The notes: a model not told the origin generated them from the sequence alone. Positions 1 to 9,150 are shown, counted from the first letter of the stretch. The stretch: 64,000 nucleotides of DNA from Haemophilus_D parainfluenzae_AD (GCF_001679325.1 NZ_LZMX01000030.1), one strand, 5' to 3'. Translations and numbers: made by a program.

Positions 1-1365
1 CACATCCAATTTTTGTTTTTCAACAATCTTGTTCTGTTCTTTACGGAATGCTTCTAAATCAGTGATATCTGTGCGATCGAAATGAGTAACATGTGGAATC
101 ATTACCCAGTTACGATGTAAGTTCGCACCAGAGATTTTGTTGATACGGCTTAATTCAACTTCTTCTACTTCACCAAATTTGCTGAAGTCAACTTTCGGCC
201 ATGGTAATAAACCTAAGCCTGCGCCGTTTGCCACACCATTACCCGCCGCTGCAGAAGATACAGTGCCAGTTTCAAACGCTTTAACAGCGGTTTTCACGTA
301 AGCTTGGATATCTTCTTTCATAACACGACCTTTACGACCCGTACCTTTTACACGATCAAGGTTAATACCGTATTCACGCGCTAAACGACGAATCACCGGT
401 GTTGCATGTGCATAGCCTGCGCTTGCTACAACTTGTTCTTGGCTTAAACCAGATACATTACCTGATTGTGCTGCTGGCGCTGCTGCAGGTGCCGCTTGAG
501 GAGCAGGAGCTGCTGCCGCTGGAGCCGCTGCAGGAGCAGGTGCTGCACCCGCAACTTCAAATTTCATAATTAATGAACCAGTTGAAACTTTATCACCTGA
601 TTTCACTAAAATTTCTTTTACCACACCTGCAAATGGAGCTGGCACTTCCATTGAGGCTTTATCGCCTTCAACGGTGATTAAAGATTGCTCTTCAGAAACG
701 CTGTCACCAACGGCAACCATGATTTCAGTTACGTTTACTTCATCACCACCAATATCTGGTACATTCACTTCTTTAATGGCTGAAGCTGTTGGTGCTGCTG
801 CAGGTGCTGCAGCCTGTTGAACTGGCACTGCGGCTGGTGCTGCACCCGCCACTTCAAATTTCATGATCAATTTGCCAGTAACAACTTTATCGCCCACGTT
901 GATTAAAATTTCTTTTACCACGCCAGCAACTGGAGCAGGTACTTCCATTGACGCTTTATCACCTTCAACATTGATGATTGATTGGTCAACTTCAACGGTA
1001 TCACCTACTTTCACCATGATATCAGTCACGTTTACTTCGTCTGAACCGATATCGGGTACATTGACTTCAACGACACTTGCAGCTGCTGGTGCGGCTGCCG
1101 GCGCAGGTGCTGCTGGAGCAGGCGCTGCCGCATCTGCTGACTCTAAAACAAGCATTGGTGTGCCAGTTGTGACTTTATCACCCACCTTTACTAATACTTC
1201 TTTTACCACACCGGCTTCTGGTGCAGGGACTTCCATTGAAGCTTTATCACCTTCAACATTAATAATACTTTGATCAGCGGTAATGGTATCACCTGCTTTA
1301 ACCATCACTTCTGTTACGGTAACTTCATCACTACCGATATCAGGAATTTGAATTTGTTTTGACAT
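1..1365 (-). CDS. aceF: Pyruvate dehydrogenase E2, dihydrolipoamide acetyltransferase (partial)
   Basis: This is the E2 core of the pyruvate dehydrogenase complex, which moves acetyl groups from E1 to CoA on swinging lipoyl arms. The visible 455 residues hold three lipoyl domains, each with a GDKAS motif whose lysine (K41, K137, K236) should be lipoylated. Long Ala/Pro linkers join them. A peripheral subunit-binding domain (HATPVIRRLAREYGI) follows, then the start of the catalytic domain. The catalytic C-terminus lies outside the window. Three lipoyl domains match E. coli. It lies 89 bases downstream of aceE on the same strand, the usual aceE-aceF order. The start codon gives MSKQIQIPDIG, typical of the family. 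Confidence 0.97.
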   Translation of the reverse strand, partial: MSKQIQIPDIGSDEVTVTEVMVKAGDTITADQSIINVEGDKASMEVPAPEAGVVKEVLVKVGDKVTTGTPMLVLESADAAAPAPAAPAPAAAPAAASVVEVNVPDIGSDEVNVTDIMVKVGDTVEVDQSIINVEGDKASMEVPAPVAGVVKEILINVGDKVVTGKLIMKFEVAGAAPAAVPVQQAAAPAAAPTASAIKEVNVPDIGGDEVNVTEIMVAVGDSVSEEQSLITVEGDKASMEVPAPFAGVVKEILVKSGDKVSTGSLIMKFEVAGAAPAPAAAPAAAAPAPQAAPAAAPAAQSGNVSGLSQEQVVASAGYAHATPVIRRLAREYGINLDRVKGTGRKGRVMKEDIQAYVKTAVKAFETGTVSSAAAGNGVANGAGLGLLPWPKVDFSKFGEVEEVELSRINKISGANLHRNWVMIPHVTHFDRTDITDLEAFRKEQNKIVEKQKLDV

Positions 1366-1420
1366 GTTATCTTACCTTTAAAAAACGCAGTTAAAATCAA
1401 CCGCACTTTATTTGTAAATG

Positions 1421-1446
1421 ATCCTGTGCGTTTTAGCGCACAGGAT
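1421..1446. other. aceE-aceF intercistronic stem-loop
   Basis: A perfect 10-bp inverted repeat (ATCCTGTGCG / CGCACAGGAT) with a 6-base loop sits between aceE and aceF. The T-rich run follows the stem on the plus strand, which is antisense to both genes. On the coding strand no T-run follows. It should therefore act as an RNA stability or processing stem for the aceEF message, and could stop antisense transcription. An uptake sequence lies beside it at 1400. Confidence 0.6.
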
Positions 1447-1454
1447 ATTTTTTA

Positions 1455-4121
1455 TTAAGCGTAAAGCGGATTTAAAATTTCAGTTTTTAAACCAAATTTC
1501 GCGATTGCATCAGCCACCACTTTCGCATCAAATTTGCCTTGTTTTGCAAGCTCATGTAATGCTGCAACCACAACATAACGCGCATCCACTTCAAAGTGTT
1601 CACGTAAGTTTTCACGGCTGTCTGAACGACCGAAACCATCAGTACCTAATACGTGATAGCTTTGTGCTGGAATGAATGCACGAACTTGTTCTGCGAACAA
1701 TTTCATGTAGTCAGTAGCCGCAACAGCTGGCGCATCGTTCATCACTTGTGCAATGTAAGGTACGCGTGGTGTTTCAGTTGGGTGTAACATATTCCAACGT
1801 ACTGCATCCGCACCTTCACGCGCTACTTCAGTGAATGAAGGCACGCTATATACATCTGAGCTTACACCATATTCATTTGCAAGGATTTGTGCCGCTTCAC
1901 GAACGTGACGGAAGATCGCACCAGAACCTAATAATTGAACATGACCTTCGTTGCCTTTCGCTTCAACGGTTTCAAATTTATAAAGACCTTTACGAATACC
2001 TTCTTCTGCGCCTTTTGGCATTGCTGGTTGTTCGTAAGTTTCGTTTAATGTAGTGATGTAATAGAACACATCTTCTTGTTTTTCACCGTACATCCGGTTG
2101 ATACCGTCTTGTAGGATAACTGCCACTTCATAAACATAAGCTGGGTCATAAGACACACAGTTAGGAATCACAAGAGATTGAATATGGCTGTGACCATCTT
2201 CGTGTTGTAAACCTTCACCATTTAATGTTGTACGACCAGAAGTACCGCCGATCATGAAACCACGTGCTAATTGGTCACCTGCTGCCCACATTAAGTCACC
2301 CACACGTTGGAAACCAAACATTGAGTAATAGATAAAGAATGGAATCATCGGAAGGTTATTTACAGAGTATGAGTTCGCTGCCGCTAACCAAGATGATGCC
2401 GCACCTAATTCATTGATACCTTCTTGTAATACTTGACCATCTTTCGCTTCACGGTAGTAAGCCACTAAATCACGGTCAGAAGGCACATAGTTTTGACCAT
2501 GTGGGTTGTAGATACCGATTTGACGGAATAAACCTTCCATACCGAAAGTACGCGCTTCGTCAGCGATAATTGGCACAATTTGTTTACCAATATTCTTATC
2601 TTTCAATAAGGTATTTAAGAAACGCACGAATGCCATTGTGGTTGAAATTGGACGCGCTTGCTCTTCCAATAATGGGGCAAATTCTTCCAAAGCTGGCACT
2701 TTAAATTCAGTAGTGAATTTCGGTAAACGTTTTGGTAAATAACCGTTTAACGCTTTACGTTTGCCGTGAAGATAATTGTACTCTTCCGAACCTTCTGGGA
2801 AGGTGATGTACGGATAGTTAGGAATATCTTCATCTTTAATATCTAATTGGAAATGATCGCGGAAAGATTTTAAGCTTTCGAGTGACATTTTTTTAGATTG
2901 GTGCGCAGTGTTTTTACTTTCTGCTTCAGGAATTTTATAACCTTTAACCATGTGCGCTAAGATCACAACAGGTTTACCTGCAGTTTGCGCTTTGTGGAAT
3001 GCCGCATAAAGTTTTTCTGAATCATGGCCACCGCGTCTTAACGCCCAGATTTCATCATCTGTCATATCCGCTACTAATGCTGCAGTCTCTGGATAACGAC
3101 CAAAGAAGTGTTCACGAACATAAGCACCATCTTTAGATTTGAAGGTTAAATAGTCGCCATCAACTACTTCCATCATCAATTGAGTTAACTTACCTGAGGT
3201 ATCTTTGGCAAATAATTTATCCCAGTTGGAACCCCACATGACTTTGATCACTTCCCAACCAGCACCAGCAAATAAACCTTCTAATTCTTGAACGATTTTG
3301 CCGTTACCCGTTACAGGACCATCTAAACGTTGCAAGTTACAGCTTACGACGAAGATTAAGTTATCTAATCCTTCACGTGCGGCGAATGTTAAATCACCTT
3401 TTGCTTCGATTTCATCCATCTCACCGTCACCAAGGAAAGCATATACTTTTTGATCTTTGGTGTCTTTTAAACCACGGTTATCTAAGTATTTTAAGAAACG
3501 AGCAGTACGAATCGCATTTACAGGACCTAAACCCATAGATACGGTTGAGAATTGCCAGAATTCAGGCATTAATTTCGGGTGTGGGTAAGATGAAAGACCT
3601 TTACCAGGTTCACATTCCTGACGGAAATTATTCATTTGATCTTCAGTAATACGGCCTTCAACAAATGCACGCGCATACATACCTGGTGCCGCATGGCCTT
3701 GGAAGAAGACTAAGTCACCACCGTTTTTATCCGTCGCTGCTTTGAAGAAGTGGTTAAAACAGACTTCATACATGCTTGCAGCCGATTGATAAGTTGAAAT
3801 GTGACCACCTAATTCAAGATCTTTTTTCTGACCACGTAATACCGCCATGATCGCATTCCAACGTACAGCACTACGAATACGACGCTCAATAGCTTTATCT
3901 CCTGGGTATGCTGGCTGTTCAGAAACAGGGATTGTATTAACATAAGGGGTTGTTACGCCACCTTTTGCAATGTTCACACCACCATTACGTGCCTGATCAA
4001 TCACTTGATTGATGATGTAATGCGCACGCTCTGCGCCTTCAGCACGAATTAATGAATCAACAGCTGACAACCAATCCTGTGTTTCAATTGGGTCAATATC
4101 GTTTACTAAGGTATTTGACAT
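1455..4121 (-). CDS. aceE: Pyruvate dehydrogenase E1 component (homodimeric type)
   Basis: Thiamine-diphosphate-dependent E1 decarboxylates pyruvate and acetylates the lipoyl groups of AceF. The 888-residue length and the N-terminus (DIDPIETQDWLSAVDSLIR) match the enterobacterial homodimeric E1. The ThDP/Mg motif GDGEMDE is visible, followed downstream by CNLQRLDGPVTGN. It is the first gene of aceE-aceF. A Shine-Dalgarno AAGGAAAG stands close upstream of the ATG. A palindrome of GntR-operator type (4154-4171) and ArcA-like repeats (4185-4214) lie just upstream, in keeping with control by pyruvate and oxygen. Confidence 0.98.
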   Translation of the reverse strand: MSNTLVNDIDPIETQDWLSAVDSLIRAEGAERAHYIINQVIDQARNGGVNIAKGGVTTPYVNTIPVSEQPAYPGDKAIERRIRSAVRWNAIMAVLRGQKKDLELGGHISTYQSAASMYEVCFNHFFKAATDKNGGDLVFFQGHAAPGMYARAFVEGRITEDQMNNFRQECEPGKGLSSYPHPKLMPEFWQFSTVSMGLGPVNAIRTARFLKYLDNRGLKDTKDQKVYAFLGDGEMDEIEAKGDLTFAAREGLDNLIFVVSCNLQRLDGPVTGNGKIVQELEGLFAGAGWEVIKVMWGSNWDKLFAKDTSGKLTQLMMEVVDGDYLTFKSKDGAYVREHFFGRYPETAALVADMTDDEIWALRRGGHDSEKLYAAFHKAQTAGKPVVILAHMVKGYKIPEAESKNTAHQSKKMSLESLKSFRDHFQLDIKDEDIPNYPYITFPEGSEEYNYLHGKRKALNGYLPKRLPKFTTEFKVPALEEFAPLLEEQARPISTTMAFVRFLNTLLKDKNIGKQIVPIIADEARTFGMEGLFRQIGIYNPHGQNYVPSDRDLVAYYREAKDGQVLQEGINELGAASSWLAAANSYSVNNLPMIPFFIYYSMFGFQRVGDLMWAAGDQLARGFMIGGTSGRTTLNGEGLQHEDGHSHIQSLVIPNCVSYDPAYVYEVAVILQDGINRMYGEKQEDVFYYITTLNETYEQPAMPKGAEEGIRKGLYKFETVEAKGNEGHVQLLGSGAIFRHVREAAQILANEYGVSSDVYSVPSFTEVAREGADAVRWNMLHPTETPRVPYIAQVMNDAPAVAATDYMKLFAEQVRAFIPAQSYHVLGTDGFGRSDSRENLREHFEVDARYVVVAALHELAKQGKFDAKVVADAIAKFGLKTEILNPLYA

Positions 4122-4153
4122 AGTCTTTCCTTATTTTACTGAGTGAAAATAAA

Positions 4154-4171
4154 GTTTGGTCATAACCAAAC
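4154..4171. promoter_or_regulatory. Palindromic operator candidate upstream of aceE
   Basis: GTTTGGTCATAACCAAAC has 7-bp arms and a 4-base centre, 33 bases upstream of the aceE start. The arms resemble the TTGGT/ACCAA half-sites of PdhR. PdhR sites have a 3-base centre, so the match is imperfect. The position suits a repressor of pyruvate dehydrogenase. Which regulator binds is unknown. Confidence 0.45.
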
Positions 4172-4184
4172 ACGAAAATCAAGC

Positions 4185-4214
4185 TTGTTAACCAATGTTA
4201 CAAACATTTAACAA
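4185..4214. promoter_or_regulatory. Possible ArcA-type repeats upstream of aceE
   Basis: TGTTA occurs at 4186 and 4196, ten bases apart, and TTAACA follows at 4208 in inverted orientation. ArcA sites are built from direct repeats of GTTA-type units, and ArcA represses pyruvate dehydrogenase when oxygen is low. The call rests on motif resemblance and position only. Confidence 0.3.
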
Positions 4215-4427
4215 ATCTTGTAAATTTTAGAAGATTTTTTGCAAGAAAGATAGTAGATTTTCACTGTTCTCACGCATTTCTTCGAGTTATTGCCATACTC
4301 GTTACTAAAAGTGCGGTCATTTTTAAAGGATTTTTGGGTTAAGTTAAAGCATACTTTATATATTGCATTCCCTACCCGCTTTGATCTAAAGTGTTCGCAT
4401 GCTTTTAAGCTTTTTAGAGGACAAAAT

Positions 4428-4886
4428 ATGAACACGACAACTCGCCCAATCTTTTCTCATAAACGAATAGCGCTCGTCGCACATGATAGTTGCAAACAAA
4501 ACCTGCTCAATTGGGTAAAGAAACATAAAGAAGCTCTCGCTCCCCATCAACTTTATGCAACAGGTACAACCGGCCATCTATTGTCTAGAGAAACAGGACT
4601 TGAAATAGCCTCATTATTAAGTGGCCCGATGGGAGGAGATCAACAACTTGGCGGACTGATTGCCGAGAAAAAAATTGATATGATGATTTTCTTTTGGGAT
4701 CCAATGAATGCCGCACCACATGATCCCGATGTGAAAGCCTTAATGCGTATTGCAACTGTTTGGAATATTCCCGTAGCAATTAATCAAAGCACTGCTGATT
4801 TTCTTTTAACATCAAACTTATTTGATCAGAAAATCGATATTGATATTCCCGATTATGAAGGATATTTAAAGGCTCGTTTAGATTAA
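4428..4886 (+). CDS. mgsA: Methylglyoxal synthase
   Basis: This enzyme converts dihydroxyacetone phosphate to methylglyoxal and phosphate, a bypass of lower glycolysis that relieves sugar-phosphate stress. The 152 residues align through almost their full length with E. coli MgsA, including IALVAHDSCKQ, YATGTTGHLLSRETG, LSGPMGGDQQ, IFFWDP and PHDPDVKALMR. I chose the ATG at 4428 because it has AGAGG seven bases upstream and gives the family's usual N-terminus. The frame is open further upstream but lacks support. The gene is divergent from aceE and convergent with the YdgA-type gene. Confidence 0.96.
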   Translation: MNTTTRPIFSHKRIALVAHDSCKQNLLNWVKKHKEALAPHQLYATGTTGHLLSRETGLEIASLLSGPMGGDQQLGGLIAEKKIDMMIFFWDPMNAAPHDPDVKALMRIATVWNIPVAINQSTADFLLTSNLFDQKIDIDIPDYEGYLKARLD

Positions 4887-4925
4887 ATGATAATATTGCT
4901 AGTCAAACAATCCTAACCTGATAAA

Positions 4926-4953
4926 AAAGGAGATAAATGACTTTATCTCCTTT
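4926..4953. terminator. Bidirectional terminator between mgsA and the YdgA-type gene
   Basis: A 12-bp perfect stem (AAAGGAGATAAA / TTTATCTCCTTT) with a 4-base loop lies between the two convergent stop codons. A run of six T follows on the minus strand and a short T-rich run on the plus strand. Confidence 0.8.
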
Positions 4954-4972
4954 CTAATTGTTTGGTTGTTAA

Positions 4973-6475
4973 TTACTGGCCTTGAGCCGCTGCTGCCATC
5001 ATTAGCATAAACAACACACCTTGGACTTGCTCTTCTGGAATCACTTGATCATTCAGTTTGAGTTCTCCCTTTTCAAGCACTAAGGTAAGCGTTACATTTT
5101 TATCATTATTCACCACAATATTTTGTGCTGCCGCTTGTTTCGCCTGCTCTTCAATTTTCTCTTTAACCAAAGCTTTATCTTCTTCTGGGGCAAATTGTGT
5201 CATGATTTTTTCTGCAGTCGCTTTATCTACATGAATATTTACCGCAAAATCCGTAAATTGTTTATATAAACTACCCGCCATTAAATCAAATTTCGGATCT
5301 TTTGCTAACACCACATTTAAATCTAATGAGACCTTACCTTGATTATCTGAAATAGAAACCGGATTCAATTTAATTTGAGGTTGATTATTAAAAATAGCCA
5401 TACCATGATTTTCAACCCATGAACTTAAAATTTCAGATACAACCTCCTCATTAACATTTTTATCATCACTTACTGACTTAAAGACAGTGAAAAGTGCTTC
5501 AATCAAAGCATTTGCTGCGTTCGCTTCAATATGGTTTAATTCACCATTGTAAGTTAATTTTCCCAAATCTTTTCCATCAATAATGACTGAGTCTAATGTA
5601 TTTTCACTTTTAAAGTTCACAAAATCACCATTAAGTGAAATATCTGATGTTGCTTTTAAACCTTTTTCAATAATAGATGTTGTTTTTCCTGCATAATCAG
5701 TACTGGTCATTTCAAAACTTTCAGTTGAAGAAGAACCTTTACCGGTATAAATATAGGCCCATTTTGTTGGATTAAATGCCCCATCAAATTTCGAGCCCTT
5801 CATCTTCATTTTTACCGATTTAACAGCAGTGGCATCCTGGCTACCTTCCCCATCAACATGATTAGGTCCTAAATCAGCAGTCACTTCGTCTAAAGTCATT
5901 TCATATTTACCCGCAAGATCCTTATCTATATCAAAACCAACATTGATATTTGACCAAGCTACTTTATTTTGTGGTGAGTTAGGATCAGTCACTTCTCCTG
6001 CCGCTAGATCAACCTTACCTTTTGTTGATAAGCTATAGCTAGTAGAAGCTTGATATTGAACAGGCTTATCTGATTTAAGCAAATCAAATAAAGGTTGGGT
6101 TGTTTCATTTTTACCAATCACACCTTGTGCTGAAAACATTGTTGGTACAAAGTTGAATTTTTCTAGCTGATTAAGCGGAAATGGACCATGATAAAGCTTA
6201 GTTGAAAATGGAATAGTAAATACCTTCCCCTCTTTGGGTAAAGATATGACCACTTCATCTTCCACTTGAGAAGTAAAGAAACCGCGCTCAAACTGTTTAT
6301 TTTGATAAACAACCTTAAATGAATCAGATAAGCCTAAAGCCTGAGCTTGTTTGTTTGCTAATTCAATTTGGCGTAAATATTCAGTTTGTGCTTTTTCCCC
6401 GGTAAACCAAGCTCCACCGACACCTACCGCACCGAGTGCCACAATTACGCCTAATGCTACGACTGATTTTTTCAT
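4973..6475 (-). CDS. YdgA family protein (DUF945)
   Basis: This 500-residue protein begins with one hydrophobic segment (about residues 4-24, KKSVVALGVIVALGAVGVGG), acting as a signal anchor or signal peptide, so most of the chain should be periplasmic. The rest is a long, mostly beta-like sequence with few cysteines, as in the DUF945/YdgA family. The C-terminus (LVLEKGELKLNDQVIPEEQVQG) is typical of that family. The biochemical function is not established. It sits between mgsA and dnaK, as I recall for H. influenzae, and ends at a shared terminator with mgsA. Confidence 0.75.
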   Translation of the reverse strand: MKKSVVALGVIVALGAVGVGGAWFTGEKAQTEYLRQIELANKQAQALGLSDSFKVVYQNKQFERGFFTSQVEDEVVISLPKEGKVFTIPFSTKLYHGPFPLNQLEKFNFVPTMFSAQGVIGKNETTQPLFDLLKSDKPVQYQASTSYSLSTKGKVDLAAGEVTDPNSPQNKVAWSNINVGFDIDKDLAGKYEMTLDEVTADLGPNHVDGEGSQDATAVKSVKMKMKGSKFDGAFNPTKWAYIYTGKGSSSTESFEMTSTDYAGKTTSIIEKGLKATSDISLNGDFVNFKSENTLDSVIIDGKDLGKLTYNGELNHIEANAANALIEALFTVFKSVSDDKNVNEEVVSEILSSWVENHGMAIFNNQPQIKLNPVSISDNQGKVSLDLNVVLAKDPKFDLMAGSLYKQFTDFAVNIHVDKATAEKIMTQFAPEEDKALVKEKIEEQAKQAAAQNIVVNNDKNVTLTLVLEKGELKLNDQVIPEEQVQGVLFMLMMAAAAQGQ

Positions 6476-6664
6476 TTTGATTCCTTTATTAAATTAATAG
6501 ATGACTAAAATTGTCAGCAATTTATCATAAAATGAAATTTTTTTCTTATTTTTTCAAAAATATTTTATTTTTCCCCTTGAACTTTATTCCTGCGGACTTA
6601 TTTTGTAAAACAAGAACGGAAATGACCGCACTTTAAAAGGAAGAAAAAATTTTAAATCTTACCT

Positions 6665-6692
6665 CTTGAAATGCGAAAAAGTATCCACATCT
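6665..6692 (+). promoter_or_regulatory. Heat-shock (sigma-32) promoter of dnaK
   Basis: CTTGAAA at 6665-6671, a 13-base spacer, and CCACATCT at 6685-6692 match the sigma-32 consensus CTTGAAA...CCCCATNT with one mismatch in the -10 core. The start of dnaK lies about 52 bases downstream. This is a classical arrangement for dnaK in gamma-proteobacteria. Confidence 0.8.
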
Positions 6693-6744
6693 TATTCATC
6701 GTAATAACTTACAACGAATTTAAAATTTAATTAGGAGTAACAAC

Positions 6745-8643
6745 ATGGGAAAAATTATTGGTATTGACTTAGGTACAACAAACTCTTGTGTCGCTGTAAT
6801 GGATGGTGATAAACCACGCGTAATTGAAAATGCAGAAGGCGATCGTACTACCCCGTCAATTATCGCTTATACAAATGATAACGAAATTTTAGTGGGTCAA
6901 CCGGCAAAACGCCAAGCGGTGACCAACCCGAAAAATACATTGTTCGCGATTAAACGTTTAATCGGTCGTCGTTTTGAAGATGCTGAAGTAAAACGTGACA
7001 TCGATATTATGCCATTTGAAATCACCAAAGCAGACAATGGTGATGCATGGGTAAATGTAAAAGGTGACAAACTTGCACCTCCACAAATTTCTGCAGAAGT
7101 ATTGAAAAAAATGAAGAAAACTGCGGAAGATTTCTTAGGTGAGCCAGTGACTGAAGCGGTAATCACTGTTCCTGCATACTTTAACGATGCTCAACGTCAA
7201 GCAACAAAAGATGCGGGTCGTATCGCAGGCTTAGAAGTTAAACGTATTATCAACGAACCAACAGCAGCAGCATTAGCTTACGGTTTAGATAAAGGTCAAG
7301 GCAACAAAACTATCGCCGTATATGACTTAGGTGGTGGTACATTCGACTTATCTATCATCGAAATTGATGAAGTGGGTGGCGAAAAAACCTTTGAAGTATT
7401 AGCAACCAACGGTGATACTCACTTAGGTGGTGAAGACTTCGATAACCGTGTAATCAACTACTTAGTAGATGAGTTCAAAAAAGAACAAGGCGTTGATTTA
7501 CGTAACGACCCACTTGCAATGCAACGTTTAAAAGAAGCTGGCGAAAAAGCGAAAATTGAACTTTCTTCTGCACAACAAACTGATGTTAACTTACCTTACA
7601 TCACTGCAGATGCTACAGGTCCTAAACACTTAAACATTAAATTAACTCGTGCTAAATTAGAATCTTTAGTAGAAGATTTAGTGGCGAAATCACTTGAACC
7701 TGTAAAAGTTGCATTAAACGATGCTGGCTTAAGTGCATCACAAATTGATGATGTTATCCTAGTGGGCGGTCAAACCCGTATGCCATTAGTACAACAAAAA
7801 GTAGAAGAATTCTTCGGTAAAGCACCTCGTAAAGATGTGAACCCGGATGAAGCCGTTGCTATCGGTGCAGCAGTTCAAGGTGGTGTATTAGCGGGTGATG
7901 TAACTGATGTATTATTGTTAGACGTAACGCCGTTATCTTTAGGTATCGAAACCATGGGTGGTGTGATGACTACCTTAATTGAGAAAAACACGACGATTCC
8001 AACTAAAAAATCGCAAGTATTCTCAACAGCAGAAGATAACCAAAGTGCAGTAACCATTCACGTGTTACAAGGTGAACGTAAACAAGCATCAGCGAATAAG
8101 TCTTTAGGTCAATTCAACCTTGAAGGCATTAACCCAGCTCCTCGCGGTATGCCACAAATTGAAGTAACCTTCGACATCGACGCTGACGGTATCATCCACG
8201 TTTCTGCGAAAGACAAAGGTACTGGTAAAGAACAACAAATCACCATCAAAGCCTCTTCAGGTTTAAGTGATGAAGAAATTCAAAAAATGGTTCGAGATGC
8301 AGAAGCAAACGCTGAAGCAGACCGTAAATTTGAAGAATTAGTACAAGCTCGCAACCAAGCAGATCATCTTGTACACAGCACACGTAAACAATTAGAAGAA
8401 GCGGGTGATAAAGTTCCAGCTGAAGATCGTGCAGCAATCGAAAGCGCATTAAGCGATCTGGAAACAGCGGCGAAAGGTGAAGATAAAGCAGCTATCGAAG
8501 CTAAACTTCAAGCGCTTGCAGAAGTTGCTCAAAAACTTGTTCAAGCTGCTCAACCACAAGCTGATACACAACAAGCTCAAAGTAGCAACCAAAATGATGA
8601 TGTGGTTGATGCTGAGTTTGAAGAAGTAAAAGATAATAAGTAG
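6745..8643 (+). CDS. dnaK: Chaperone protein DnaK (Hsp70)
   Basis: Hsp70 binds exposed hydrophobic stretches of proteins and releases them in an ATP cycle driven by DnaJ and GrpE. The 632 residues show the ATPase signatures (IGIDLGTTNSCVAV, YDLGGGTFDLSIIE, ILVGGQTRMP), the substrate domain (DVTPLSLGIETMGG), and the acidic tail DVVDAEFEEVKD. GGAG precedes the ATG. A sigma-32 promoter lies upstream and a strong terminator follows, so dnaK appears monocistronic. dnaJ is not adjacent: it follows two unrelated genes, about 2 kb further on. The gene contains no uptake sequence. Confidence 0.99.
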   Translation: MGKIIGIDLGTTNSCVAVMDGDKPRVIENAEGDRTTPSIIAYTNDNEILVGQPAKRQAVTNPKNTLFAIKRLIGRRFEDAEVKRDIDIMPFEITKADNGDAWVNVKGDKLAPPQISAEVLKKMKKTAEDFLGEPVTEAVITVPAYFNDAQRQATKDAGRIAGLEVKRIINEPTAAALAYGLDKGQGNKTIAVYDLGGGTFDLSIIEIDEVGGEKTFEVLATNGDTHLGGEDFDNRVINYLVDEFKKEQGVDLRNDPLAMQRLKEAGEKAKIELSSAQQTDVNLPYITADATGPKHLNIKLTRAKLESLVEDLVAKSLEPVKVALNDAGLSASQIDDVILVGGQTRMPLVQQKVEEFFGKAPRKDVNPDEAVAIGAAVQGGVLAGDVTDVLLLDVTPLSLGIETMGGVMTTLIEKNTTIPTKKSQVFSTAEDNQSAVTIHVLQGERKQASANKSLGQFNLEGINPAPRGMPQIEVTFDIDADGIIHVSAKDKGTGKEQQITIKASSGLSDEEIQKMVRDAEANAEADRKFEELVQARNQADHLVHSTRKQLEEAGDKVPAEDRAAIESALSDLETAAKGEDKAAIEAKLQALAEVAQKLVQAAQPQADTQQAQSSNQNDDVVDAEFEEVKDNK

Positions 8644-8661
8644 TTTCACTCTCACTAAAAT

Positions 8662-8687
8662 AAAAGGGCGTAGCAATACGCCCTTTT
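8662..8687 (+). terminator. dnaK terminator
   Basis: An 11-bp stem (AAAAGGGCGTA / TACGCCCTTTT) with a 4-base loop stands 18 bases after the dnaK stop codon. It implies that the downstream genes have their own promoter. Confidence 0.85.
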
Positions 8688-8706
8688 GGTGTATCCATCA
8701 AGCACA

Positions 8707-8736
8707 ATTTTTCCTGACTTTATGGTCAGGAAAAAT
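8707..8736. repeat. 12-bp perfect inverted repeat before the GyrI-like gene
   Basis: The arms ATTTTTCCTGAC / GTCAGGAAAAAT flank a 6-base loop and end about 6 bases before the AGGAGG of the next gene. In RNA it would fold into a stable stem. As DNA it could be an operator. No long T-run follows on either strand, so it is not a convincing terminator. Confidence 0.6.
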
Positions 8737-8751
8737 AAACCAGGAGGATAA

Positions 8752-9150
8752 ATGGCGTTAAAACTCTACCCAATCGTACAACAACGCTTAAATAACAACA
8801 TAGCAGATGAGATAATTCCCCCCCTTTGGCAAAACAACCTCGATAAACTACCACAAGGTCACTATTGTTATGGCATTTATTTTAATTATGCTACGAATTA
8901 CCAGGCAGACTATGATTTTGCGATTGCAAGTGAGGTTGTATTAGAAACCGATATCCCGGTGATTGAAATTGAAGATTTGAGTTTCTACGAAATTTTTCGT
9001 TGCAACGTAGATGAAATTTATCAAACATGGCAACTGATCTGGGAAAAAGAACAACAAGGTTTACTTAAGCGGGCTTATTCGGTGGATTTTGAAAAATACT
9101 ACCCTGATGGTTTGGTAGAAATTTATATCGCTGTTGAACCACATTGCTAA
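8752..9150 (+). CDS. GyrI-like / effector-binding domain protein
   Basis: The protein has 132 residues with no signal peptide or membrane segment. The layout resembles the stand-alone GyrI-like (Rob/Cass2-type) small-molecule binding fold. It has an N-terminal segment ending in YGIYFNY, a central VVLETDIPVIEIEDLSFYEIFRC, and the closing signature VDFEKYYPDGLVEIYIAVEP, where the FE-x-Y and VEIYI pattern is characteristic. I see no DNA-binding domain. AGGAGG precedes the ATG. It follows a 12-bp inverted repeat and precedes metY. Its ligand and role are unknown, and the family call is from pattern only. Confidence 0.6.
   Translation: MALKLYPIVQQRLNNNIADEIIPPLWQNNLDKLPQGHYCYGIYFNYATNYQADYDFAIASEVVLETDIPVIEIEDLSFYEIFRCNVDEIYQTWQLIWEKEQQGLLKRAYSVDFEKYYPDGLVEIYIAVEPHC

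Larger units (their letters stand above)
4122..4427. other. aceE-mgsA divergent intergenic region
   Basis: These 306 bases separate the aceE and mgsA start codons. They hold the palindrome at 4154-4171, the TGTTA repeats at 4185-4214, and one uptake sequence at 4309-4317. The open frame that runs into mgsA from 4290 has no ribosome binding site and no family support. I see no other gene here. Confidence 0.7.

Noticed and set aside
863..1273. Ala/Gly/Thr-rich open frame on the plus strand
   Set aside because: It is the antisense shadow of the aceF lipoyl domains and their Ala/Pro linker; no ribosome binding site.
4290..4427. N-terminal extension of MgsA by 46 residues
   Set aside because: No ribosome binding site and no family match; the ATG at 4428 has AGAGG and the conserved start.
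8449..8707. Two minus-strand frames over the end of dnaK
   Set aside because: Both lie antisense to dnaK codons and the terminator; no start signals and no recognisable protein.
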